From Inonotus obliquus (lineage: Eukaryota > Basidiomycota > Agaricomycetes > Hymenochaetales > Hymenochaetaceae), in NCBI GenBank assembly GCA_032164295.1, contig JAJHTX010000004.1, positions 806,001 through 870,000 of the forward strand: a DNA stretch of 64,000 nt, given 5' to 3'. The notes beneath the pieces are model-generated. The model was not told the DNA's origin. It saw only the letters and a program-made list of their open reading frames with translations, and did no database searches. The position numbers and the translations under genes are program-made. Position 1 is the stretch's first letter; the number at the start of each line of letters is the position of its first letter. Positions 11,937-21,608 of the stretch are shown piece after piece.

Positions 11937-12880
11937 AGTTCAGCCAGCGCAAAACGTTCAGCACATGAAAGATGAAACACAATCGTGGATATTTATGTTT
12001 GTTGTGCTCGTGCGGTGTTCCACGCACACGCCATGTGCAAGGAGTAGTCCACATATGCCGGACGGGAGAGAGTGACGGAGGCAAGCGCGAGCAAGCTTCC
12101 ATTACTAATGGCAAGCGTGTTGAAGGTTGACGCGTCACGTTCTGTCACAAAGCTCACGTTCTGTCACTGTCACCCATGGACTCACACGTTCTCAACTTCT
12201 CTCTCTCTTTCCTCTCGTCTCTGATCCCAGTGAATGCTGCAATAATTAGCGTCCCGATGGCGCTTATACCCTCAACCTGAAATGCTTGTCTTCGCTGGAC
12301 TTTCTGCTTCAGAACTCGAGTCATAAGTAGTTTGCTGCCACTTGATTCGGTGATTCGTCTGCAATCTTCTCCGATAGTCTCGCTGCTTTACTGTGGATGC
12401 GGTGCATTGAACGACTCATGATACTAGCAATCAAAGTATTTTTGTTGTCTCCTGCCTCGAGATTCGGGTCTACTAGTAGTACAGAATCTCATACTTCTTG
12501 CCTTTGGGAGCATCCGCGCTTATTTCTCTTGTTTAAGACAAGTCACTGGTGTCGCTTTGCATACACAAGAACCAGCTGTAAAGATGTTAGACCGAGAGCC
12601 GGTGAACATTGTGTTTCGAATAATCTGGGTACTCTCGCTGTGATAATTTCGTACAGGAAATGAAAAGGTGAGCACAGAATCTGCAACTCTTAGAAAGGCA
12701 GCACATCAACTCATGGCATTAATTTTACATCTCGCTCCTAGAAGCATACATGTATCAATTCTCAAGGCAGTGAAGCATCGCCTACTCACTAACTGAGGGC
12801 TCAATGGGTGTTGAGTACCCTCTGCTTTCTGTCTTGCCCAGCACCCTGTTGTCACTCTCATCCAACTTTCTTCTCAAATT
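11937..12880. other. Intergenic stretch, no gene recognised
   Basis: Contains only short overlapping frames without motifs. Pyrimidine-rich tracts near 12190-12225 may belong to a promoter. Nothing repeat-like was noted. Confidence 0.35.
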
Positions 12881-14257
12881 ATGCCCATTATGAAGATGAA
12901 GAAACCCTTCTCCATCCGAGTGCTCTCAATTCGGACGCACAAGGCCAATGCTATTAACAATGGCATCATAATTGCAGGGCTAATTGCGAGTGTGTCTGAG
13001 GCTGCAAACGTTGCACCGCTAGGATGTGTCGCAAAGATTGTACAGAAGATGTTGGAGACAGTGAAGGTATGTGTCGTTCATCATTCTTTTCCTTATGGCG
13101 CATAACATACTCATACTTGTGATAAACTCAAGGCAATTGACGAGATTGACGAGAAACGCTTGTCGTTGCTGAGGAATGCCGTTGATTACCTGATCCTACT
13201 TGAGAAGCACATTGAAAGGCATGGCTCAGCAATGACTTTAACTGTGGAGGAGGAGATGAACGAGTTTTCCCGGTGGGTAATTTTGTCTCTATTTCCTCCT
13301 CTCAATGATTCATTTTTAGACCTTTACTAATGAATTTCGTTCATGTAGTATCCTTCAGGAAACGGAGGAAAAGATGAGGTCAACGAAACGCAAGAGTTTC
13401 CTAAAGCGCGCATTTACCAAGGCCAAGGACTTAGCTAAGGCTGACCTTGATGGACAGTCCGTGAAACTAAAATCAGCTTTCGACAAGCTAATGGTAAGTT
13501 CTCCGAGATGATTACATAAAGATGGACGGACTTATTCTGTTGATGCAGTGCACGCTGAACCTTGAGACGAATGCAGCTGTGCAGGCTGTGCACACATTAC
13601 AGAAGAGACTAGCGCTTTGCCACGTTTTTTTTTTGACTCCTCCCTGACTTCTAATTATATAAATAAGACGAGATACAACTCCAACGCTAACTAAATACCT
13701 TCCCTCCCACAAATCTTATCGCAATCGCAACCGCTGCAGCTTAGTCATCAGTGTATACTGTACTCCGGTGTGAGTAGGCAACTGTCAGTGTAACGCGTAA
13801 CATGGGGTCGGTTGCGTCGCTTCAGTAACATGCAACACAATGACGGTTGCATGAGTTTCGGGCATTAAATATTACTTTGTGTGGCCTCTCGGCCCAGTAC
13901 ACACAAAAGCCACAAGATGATGTCCTTTGGTTGCTTGCTCGGTGGCCTGTAACGCATAACACTGGTGCGGTTGCGTCAATTTGAAGCGATGCGAATGTAA
14001 TGCTTCCCAAGGAGGTTGCCTACTCGCACCGGAGTACAGTACCATGCTAGATAAAACGGTTTTTGTATTGTCTATTGTCGGAATTGCAGGTTCAGGTCGC
14101 GATTCGTAATCTCGTATTAGAGGAATTGAGTACTTTGCGTATGAGTGAATCGTGTGGGACTGCCGCGCCGCGTGCGGGGAACGGATCATCTTTCGTTCGG
14201 GGAGGTGCCAGAGGAATTTCCACAGTTTTTCCACATGTACGGACACAGGACAAGTAG
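12881..14257 (+). CDS. Stand-alone MLKL/HeLo-like helical-bundle protein
   Basis: Exons start at 12881 (ends 13066) and 13133 (ends 13272), then about 13350-13492, about 13549-13622 and 14091-14257; joins keep frame. The product is a small all-alpha protein: a hydrophobic N-terminal helix (NNGIIIAGLIASVSEAANVA), then KIVQKMLETVKAIDEI, LLRNAVDYLILLEKHI, a helix ending in EFSRILQETEEKM, a basic loop KRKSFLKRAF, and LKSAFDKLMCTLNLETNAAV, then LQKRL. This layout matches the four-helix-bundle N-terminal domain that Agaricomycetes attach to NACHT or kinase proteins and that resembles MLKL and HeLo-type cell-death domains. No NTPase or kinase domain follows; the tail is short and Gly/Arg/Ser-rich. 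Family assignment is by pattern, not by search. The last intron of about 468 bases is far longer than its neighbours because it holds an inverted-repeat element. Confidence 0.6.
13758..14039. mobile_element. MITE-like element, 282 bp, 25-bp terminal inverted repeats, TA target duplication
   Basis: The left end CTGTACTCCGGTG and its continuation to 13782 are repeated inverted at 14015-14039 with one mismatch over 25 bases. Both ends are flanked by TA (13756-13757 and 14040-14041), the target duplication of Tc1/mariner-like elements. Inside, a segment starting GTAACGCGTAACA near 13790 recurs imperfectly as GTAACGCATAACA near 13948. There is no transposase frame, so this is a non-autonomous copy. 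It sits inside the last intron of the MLKL/HeLo-like gene. Confidence 0.75.
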
Positions 14258-15744
14258 TACTCAAACGCGTCACTAGTACTAGTACTAGTACTCAACCACT
14301 TCACGCAACGCAACACGAAGAACTCAATTCGATATCACGACATACCATACCAAAACTCAGCTTGACTTTGACTTTGACTTTGACTTTGTATCTCATGATT
14401 CATGAATAATAATACCATTCCAACCAAACCAGAAACAAAACCACAAAAAGGCGAAGAACAAACCACCATACGCAATACACATCATACGCATCATAATGTA
14501 TGTATGTATGAATGTAACAAAATCTCCGCGAGGCGCAAGACGCAAGAGGCGCACAAGTGCACAAGGAAGTAGGTGAAAAGAAGTAGGTGAAAAAGGAAAG
14601 GAAAGGAAAAGGAAAGGAAAGGAAGGGAATAAATAGCAATATCAAGATATCAAGATACCATTTACCAGTTCCTAGACCGGATATGCGGAGTTTGAGGGAG
14701 GGAGAGAGAAGAGGGAGGGGGAGGGGTAGACTACATAGCGAATAGGAGTTAAGAGTTGAGCTGAATGAATTGAACGAAAGGATAGGATAGGAAAGGATAG
14801 GTGTGGGTGGGTAAGTCTAGACAACCGAATATCAGAATATATCGGAATATCGAGGCTGGAGGTTGGAGGTTGGAGAAACGAAACACCACAAAGCTAACAA
14901 CTCCAACTCTAAGAAATCCGAATCCGAATCAACCCACACCTCAACTAACACACCTTCTTTCCTTCCGTTCTTCCTTTCTTCCTTCTTCCTTCATCCTTTC
15001 TTTTCCCAACGAACGAACGAACACAAACAAACTTTCTTCAAACGAAACCCATCAAAAAATAACAAAACCATAAGTAAAAAACAAATCTCAGAATCTCAAA
15101 ATCAGAGAATCAGAGAATCATCGACCACAATAAAAAAAACACTTCAAAAGAGAAAAAGAAAGAAAGAAAAAACACGATGAGAAAAGGAATGAAGGAGAGT
15201 GGGAAGCAACGACTAGCACAGCCGGCAATCTTTCAAGAAATAAAAATCGAAAAAAATCGAACTTTTTGGAAATAAACACTGAGAACCGCGAGAAAAAGAA
15301 ATTCTTTGTTGGGAGAGGGGGGAGGAGCTATGAGCTATGGGAGCTAATGAAACACGAAACGCAGTCAGAGAGTTCGTTTATTTTTCGCCGAATTGTGAAT
15401 TGTGAAATGAGAAATGATGAGGTAATGAGGAGAGGCCTGAGGATAGGACAACGTCCAAAGACAAGTACACACTTAACCTAGGTGCACCCGATGGGGAAGA
15501 GGAGGACTTCAAGGAGTAAGGGGTGAACACTTTAGGGCGGGTATAAGCACCATCAAGATGTTGAGTATCGTACTAAGCATCGGATATGAGATGAGAGAGC
15601 AAACGGAAGAAACAAAACACGGGTGTTGTAGCATTCCATACCAAACGAACCATCGAGAGAGAGAAACAGAAACTTGAGAAAGAAGGAAGACGATCGTGAC
15701 GCAACGTGAAATCGAGTTGAGGAATTGAGTGACGCTCAAAAAAA
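14258..15744. repeat. Low-complexity spacer with microsatellites and purine-rich tracts
   Basis: Contains an (ACTAGT)n run at about 14272-14292, a (TTGACT)n run at about 14362-14388, an AAGG-type purine tract at about 14593-14630, a second G/A tract at about 14693-14726 and pyrimidine-rich TTCC blocks near 14956-15005. The A-rich part from 15040 to 15340 has open frames only because of its composition. The right end is probably the 3' UTR of the OPY2-like gene. Confidence 0.6.
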
Positions 15745-18022
15745 TCACTTCGACGACCCAAATCCTCCTCGTCCCTCATCAAAATTCAACGGGAACGCAC
15801 TCAAGTCAGCCGTAAGCGCCAACGTATCCAGACTCGCTCGTTGTCTCGCCTTCATCGTCCCATCTCCATTCAAGTTACTATTTGCTGATGCACTCGGTGG
15901 TGGCTTGCTCTTACTGGCATTCGCCTTTGCTGCTCGAGCTGCTCTTACAGCAGATGCAGCAGACGCCCGCGCCTGCTCCCGTGGTTGCTCCTCGTCCGTG
16001 TGTCCTTGTTCTTCTCCCTTTCCTATCTCCGTGGTGCTCGAACCGTCGTCAATCCGGAAATCATACCCCTCGATTCCAGTTGACGCAGTACTCATTCCCT
16101 GAACTTGTCTATTCGTCACTTCTTCCTTCCCACTTCCACCCTGCATCTCCCCTTCATTCTGCCTCGGAATAGGTGGCACAGGTGGCACCATGGCATTTCC
16201 TAAGCCTACAACCTGTGTCGCAAGCGGTGACGATGGAGACCGCGGCGGACGGTTCGCAATCGGACTCGGAGGAACAAACGTGAAACTCTCCAATAACGAA
16301 TCTGCTCCAGCACTCATCGTGCTTGCTTCACTCACGCGGCGTGCGTGGAGGAACGCTGGATTCGGGCTTCCTCCAATCGAAGATCCGGATGTAGTCGAAG
16401 ACGCAGAGGAAGATACACTAGGCATAGGTAAGCCGGACGCAGCAGCACGCGCACGCGCCGCGGCGAGAGCCTGGGCCTGTTGCTGTTGTAAAACGCGATC
16501 ATCTTGCGATCGAAGCGGTCCCGAGGTAGGTGTGATCAATCTTGCACTCGTGAGACGGTGATTCGCACTGCTAGCCGAGTTGAGTCTCACGACCGTTGCA
16601 CCACCAATTTCAGCACCAATGATCGACGCGGCCTGGGTCAGCGTACTCAGAGGTCTAGCCGTCGCAGGTGAGTCCTCAGTCTCTTGATCATCGGTACGTT
16701 GACGCGGGTATTGGTCATTAAGGGAGGCAGTGGACGGGATGGGAACGGGCGTGCCGAAAGTCGTAGTAGTGTTTGCCGAGTGCAGACGTGGCGAGTGCTC
16801 GTCGCCGAAGGGGTTGCGATGTGGGTGATACTCAATCTCCTGACCTTCTATTTCACTCCCGCTTACGCTTATCGCATCTGCCGGACCAAATGACTGCTGT
16901 GCCAAGGGCGAACGAGCAGGAGATATCTTCGATACACGCGACGCCACACCTGGCATCAAGTTCTGTCCTCCAGAATTGGAAGTGTTGGGTGTACCGGGAG
17001 CAGTGTTCGAGTTCTGGACTGATACAACTTCAGCCCTGAAAAAGTTGACGCGTCCAGCATTGGTAACGATCTGCGGCGCCTCGTAAAGTACATCAGAAGC
17101 AAAGCTTCCTGATGTCATGACCGAATCGCGATACGACATGCCGGATACGCCAGATATCTGTGACTGCGCATACCGGGCATTAGGTGGGCGGAACGAATCC
17201 TTCGACACGTTCACATGCTCAAGGTTCAAACCAGACGAAAGCGGGTCGAAACGTAATCCAAGATCCGGTGAGTGTGCAGGACGAGAGGGAACCGAACCGG
17301 CGCTCGAGGATGATCGGTTGTCTGATGCTGGGCTGTGCGGTGGGGATGAAACGGAACCGTGCGGGACGAGCGCAATGGGGATAACGTTCGTCGATTGCGT
17401 ACTCGCAGACGTTGTCTGAATCGAGTGTGTGTCCGTGAATGGGTTGCTGTGAGTAGAGCCCCGACCCGACTGGCGCCTTTCTGGGGAAGTCGCCGAACCT
17501 GCCTGAGGGTCGAGGTTGATCGTCGAGTTACTCATCACAGAGTACTTCCTGACAGAGTCAGGTTCGTATATTGACGATGATCGCGGCTTCTCAACGGGGT
17601 CTGGACGACTGAGGACTGCTTCTGCGCGTGCTGGGACATCAGGCTTCGGGTCAACTGATGGTTGCTCGCGCGTTATTTCTGCCCGCTGACGACGACGATA
17701 CCAGACAAGCAAACCGATAGACACGCCGAGCAAGACAAGAACACCGATAACGGCACCTGCAATGGCACCACCACTGACACCACCTGAACTGGTCGAGCCG
17801 CTCACATCGGCCTCCGGGACACAACTTGCTGAACCACACTTATCGCACACTCTGCAGTTCAGGTTCGAAATGAGCAAATCGGGGACTTTCCATAAAAAGC
17901 GAAAAAAAGGCTGACCTAGTGGTGACGATGCATTGATAACCAATACCACAGTTGCAAGCTGGGGCCTGCTCGGGACAGTCTACGCAGCGACGGTGAAGGA
18001 AAGAATCTTCGTGAAGGTGCAT
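15745..18022 (-). CDS. OPY2: OPY2-like membrane anchor of the HOG/filamentation MAPK pathways
   Basis: Predicted single-pass plasma-membrane protein that recruits the Ste50 adaptor. Exon 1 (from 18022) gives RRCVDCPEQAPACNCGIGYQC and, after a short intron whose exact ends are uncertain, VCDKCGSASCVP: the extracellular cysteine-rich Opy2 domain. A glycine-rich transmembrane helix follows (GGAIAGAVIGVLVLLGVSIG, then WYRRRQR as the stop-transfer), then a cytosolic tail of over 600 residues rich in Ser, Pro and Ala. The tail contains QSTNVIPIALVPHG, which resembles the NVIPIAxIPG segment conserved in filamentous-fungal Opy2 proteins. The protein ends FGSSK with the stop at 15745. There is no classical signal peptide, as in other Opy2 proteins. 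It shares an upstream region with the CAF16-like gene. Confidence 0.82.
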
Positions 18023-18375
18023 TGTGGAAGATGAGAGAGAGGTGTAAGTACAAGGAACGTGTGATGGCGGTAAGCGACGCGTCGGACGAGGAGAGACGAG
18101 TGTGAGACGTAGTGTCTATGTCGCCTACGCGCAGAGGGTGCAGAGAGGGAGAGGATGGGAGGGGGACGAAGGGAAGGTGGAGGAAGAAGAGGGAAGAGAT
18201 GGGTGTGGTGGGATCAAAGTCATTCTCCGTCCCTGATATAATCTCATCCAATTTCGGCTATTTCTAATTTATTGGGTTTATCACTCAATTCATTCTCCCG
18301 ATCTTTTCTCTCATTGTCGTCGCCAACGTCGAGCGCACCTTTACCCACTTCGATCATCCCATCCATCCATCCACG
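18023..18375. promoter_or_regulatory. Bidirectional promoter region OPY2-like / CAF16-like
   Basis: 353 bases between two divergent starts. It holds long purine/pyrimidine-biased tracts near 18120-18200 and a repeated CCATCCATCCATCC run just before the CAF16 ATG. No specific factor site can be claimed. Confidence 0.45.
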
Positions 18376-19341
18376 ATGTTAGCCATCCAAATATCAAACC
18401 TTTCTTTCACCCACACTCAACACTCATCAGATCCACCAGCACTCAAACACATCTCTCTCTCTCTCCCACCCGGTTCACGTACTCTCCTCATAGGCGCAAA
18501 CGGCGCAGGCAAATCAACCCTCCTCCAACTCCTCGCAGGAAAACGTCTCCTCCCAAAATCCTCCCTAGTCCGCGTATTAAACGCAGATGTCTTTCATAGA
18601 ACATCAGCAAAGATTACGTTCCTTGGAACGGAATGGGCTATGAACCCTGTGGTCAGAGGTGATATTGCTGTATCGCATTTCTTGGATAGTGTAGGCGGGT
18701 ATAGATATCCTGAGAGAAGAGACAAGTTGTTGGATTTGTTGGATGTTGATTTGGATTGGCACATGCATAAGATTTCGGATGGGGAGAGGAGGAGGGTTCA
18801 GTTGGTTATGGGATTGATGGCTCCTTGGGATGTGTTACTTTTAGATGAAGTCACGGTGGATTTGGACGTCCTTGTTAGAGATGAATTACTCAAGTTCTTG
18901 AAGGAGGAAAGTGAGACTCGTGGTGCGACGATTCTTTGTAAGTGCGCCGTGTTCTTTAGGTATCGATACTAAATGTATGCGCATAGACGCAACACATATA
19001 TTCGACGGATTAAACACCTTTCCTACACACATAATCCACATGCGTCTAGGAGAAATAGTCGGAGAACCCTTACGTTGGCCCCTCCTAGATAGCATTTCCA
19101 AATCCAATTCCGGGTCAACGTTACATGCAACAGCCCTAGAATGGCTTAGAGACGATCGTGATCATCGACGAGAGCTTGAGAAGAGCGGGTATCGAAAGCT
19201 ACGAGGTGCTAGAAGAGCTGCGGATGGGGAGAAAGTACCTCTAGATGCCGAGTCGTTCTTCCGAAAGTGTGTTTTTTTTTATTGTGATTCCCATAGACGT
19301 TCTAATGGATTGTTAGGTATGACTATTCGAATCAGTACTAA
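18376..19341 (+). CDS. CAF16: CAF16-like non-transporter ABC ATPase
   Basis: A single ABC ATP-binding domain without membrane segments. Walker A is LIGANGAGKST (about residue 39), the signature is ISDGERRRVQL (a variant of LSGGQ, typical for the Caf16 group) and Walker B is DVLLLDEVTVDLD, followed by the switch region ATILYATHIFDGL that spans an intron (GTAAGT...CATAG). The last exon after 19316 encodes the short tail YDYSNQY, which matches the usual Caf16 C-terminal end; the stop is at 19339-19341. In yeast Caf16 associates with the CCR4-NOT complex and the mediator-type transcription machinery; the same role here is inferred from homology. Confidence 0.87.
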
Positions 19342-20177
19342 ACGTTTCTTGCGTATGCACTGACTCGTAGATAGCATTATCTTCAACGCAATCTTATGTG
19401 CCTCCTGCCACTTCTGTTGTTATGTTTTTCGCACGATAAGAGTGGTGTCATCTTCCCGTCCGTCCGCGATCTATCAATCATGATTTATGATCATCCTATA
19501 ATAACCGGAAAAGATTTGGATTATGATCATGATTATGATATTGTGGATTCAGATGGGATGGACAGGCAACGGGCAACTTGAACGGGCCCCGCTCATTCGA
19601 CTCCACGAATAGTCGAATAGTCGAATTGATATACATATCTTCCGACTATCTTATCGTGTAGAACGACTGAACAGGTAGATCTACATAAGGGTAAAATGCA
19701 CTCATGGACATTATGTAACCACTCAGAAATTAGGAAACCAGTCAGTGTTTTCGACTTATCGTGTGCCGTACTATGCGGATGCGAACGAAGCACAACTCAC
19801 AAAAGAACAAATCTTTGTAGTTTCGCTTTCGGTTTCTGTGCATCGGTCATCGGTCATCCGAAATAAATCCCACCGCAGACGGTAGTGTTTCACTTAGCTC
19901 AAAGTCCCACGTTCGTACTTCGTCTCGCGAGCCACACAAGATTCTAAAATTAGAATACTTCTTTTTGTGTTATTCGTACATTATTCAACTAAAGTTAGTT
20001 GTAGTATCTGCGATAACTATGTGGGTTTATTCTGGTTCTGAAGGGCGTAGATATAGGAAATTCAGCGCGTCCTGCAAAAAATGATATGCATGCACGTCAG
20101 TGTCAAAAGCTACGTTTCATATGAACGCTCAGACAGACCTGTGTATGACATAACTATCGCATAAACCTCATTCGAAA
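19342..20177. other. Intergenic stretch, no gene recognised
   Basis: A/T-rich DNA between the convergent CAF16-like gene and the secreted-module gene. Small frames only. A GATTATGATCATGATTATGA simple repeat lies near 19518-19540 and a short GAATAGTCGAATAGTCGAA direct repeat near 19608-19626. Confidence 0.4.
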
Positions 20178-20723
20178 TCAAGGAGTCACAGCTGGGACAC
20201 AACACCCAGTCTCGCCAGGCAGACAAATATGCTGACAAATATCCTCAGCCCTCTCTTCCAAATCCAAAGACGATGGAGTAGTTTCCGGTGGTGGGGGTGG
20301 GATACAGCAACCCGTCTCGCCAGGAAGACAAAAGTGCTGGCATGCGCGGTCTACGAGGGTAGGAATCGTCGTCGGAGTCGGAGTCGGAGATGAAGGGGGA
20401 ATACAGCACCCTGTTTCGCCTGGGAGACAAATGTGGAAACAGCTCAAGTCTCGTTCGTCCAACGTCGCAGTCGTTGGAGCGGGAACGCAGCATCCTGTTT
20501 CACCCGGGAGACAGATGTGTAGGCAATGCAAGTCTCGCTCGTCCAATGTTGGAGTCGGTGTTGGTGTTGGTGTTGGTGTTGAGGTAGTTGGAGGAGGGAT
20601 ACAACACCCAGTCTCGCCTGGGAAACAGAAGTGGTCGCAAACGATAGCTGATGCGCTGACATGCTGAACAGCGAGTAGAGAAGCCAAGACGGCAGAGAGA
20701 GAGGTTGCGATTGAGAACTTCAT
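20178..20723 (-). CDS. Small secreted protein of five CxHxC-PGETGCC modules
   Basis: Intronless frame of 181 residues from the ATG at 20723, chosen because it starts a clear signal peptide (MKFSIATSLSAVLASLLAVQ, cleaved near SASA). The rest is five copies of the same 15-residue core, C-x-H-[FI]-C-[FL]-P-G-E-T-G-C-C-[IV]-P, separated by Pro/Thr-rich linkers. Each of modules 2 to 5 is preceded by a near-identical L[DEV][ED]R[DA] site (LDERD, LDERD, LVDRA, LEERA), which resembles the acidic-Arg sites that end propeptides in many basidiomycete secreted proteins. It could be cut into five small four-cysteine peptides or stay as a multi-domain wall-associated protein. I know no named family with this module. 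A longer in-frame start at 20864 would bury the signal peptide and is less likely. Confidence 0.8.
   Translation of the reverse strand: MKFSIATSLSAVLASLLAVQHVSASAIVCDHFCFPGETGCCIPPPTTSTPTPTPTPTPTLDERDLHCLHICLPGETGCCVPAPTTATLDERDLSCFHICLPGETGCCIPPSSPTPTPTTIPTLVDRACQHFCLPGETGCCIPPPPPETTPSSLDLEERAEDICQHICLPGETGCCVPAVTP
20533..20582 (-). repeat. Short tandem repeat encoding Pro-Thr linker
   Basis: A GGTGTT hexamer array on the plus strand (imperfect at the edges) encodes the (Pro-Thr)n linker between modules 1 and 2 of the secreted protein. Such arrays change length easily. Confidence 0.65.
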
Positions 20724-21608
20724 CGTTAGCGAGTCTTTGGTTGACGAATGCTGAGATGCAAAAGACAGCGCTAAAGTCGAGGTTATATAGCTTTTCGATA
20801 CCCCTGCTCCGGGAACAAATTTTGAGTACATAATACGACGAGTTTCACCGACTTCAGGTACCAAGCGGCATGTAGTCCGAGTCCACAGCGGATCAAGGGG
20901 TGAATCTAAAAAAAGACGAATCGAGGCGCCGACGAGTGATTACCGTCGACTGAGAAGAGCGCGATTCGTCGAAACCGCCGCCCGGTAAATGATACATTCT
21001 AAAGCATCATCATGGGTGTTCAGCGTACGCCGCAGACAGCATTATTCCGTGCGAGAATGGAGAGCTGCTCCAGTATTGTAAAGGTTTAGCACACGTAATT
21101 ATCCAGATCAAACGGAGGTCTTCAAGCATTGTTATGACGGGTACGCTAGTGGAAAGGGCGGTCGGTGAGTAGAGACCGCATCACCTGATATTACACGAAA
21201 CGTCCGCTTTGTTCGTTAATGGAAACAAAGGAGTTGCCGACTCTAGCCATGAGAATGCCATAGTTGAGGCAGAACATCGGCTCGCTCGGTCCACCTAGTC
21301 GTTTCACTTGCTACGCAGTTGCGCAGTTGAGCGAAAGCCAGTTAACTGCAGTTAGATTGTACATTTCCTTTCCGAGATATTCGTATATTTCTGATCAGAT
21401 AATGTGATGAAAAGCGGAGGGTCGTGGTCAGCAGAGCTGCCAGTGAGCTGGAGAGCGGTGCAGCTAACGACAAGGAAGGAGAGTGCAAGTTCAAGTTGAT
21501 TTCACGCCGACGCGTGCTGATCATGTGCCCGTGACATCTCACACATACCACATCTCTGCCTCCTGTCTCCCATCTTCACCTTCAAAAGCACCACAGTCAT
21601 CCTCCGCT
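20724..21608. promoter_or_regulatory. Divergent intergenic region (secreted-module gene / MOB1)
   Basis: 885 bases between two divergent starts; no gene or repeat recognised. A TATA-like stretch (GGTTATATAGC, plus-strand orientation shown) lies about 60 bases upstream of the secreted-gene start. Confidence 0.4.

Noticed and set aside
14863..15180. Lys/Ser/Thr-rich plus-strand frame
   Set aside because: Open only because of the A-rich, stop-poor composition; no motif and no conserved start.
15725..16561. Plus-strand frames with Ala/Ser-rich content
   Set aside because: They are antisense to the low-complexity tail of the OPY2-like gene.
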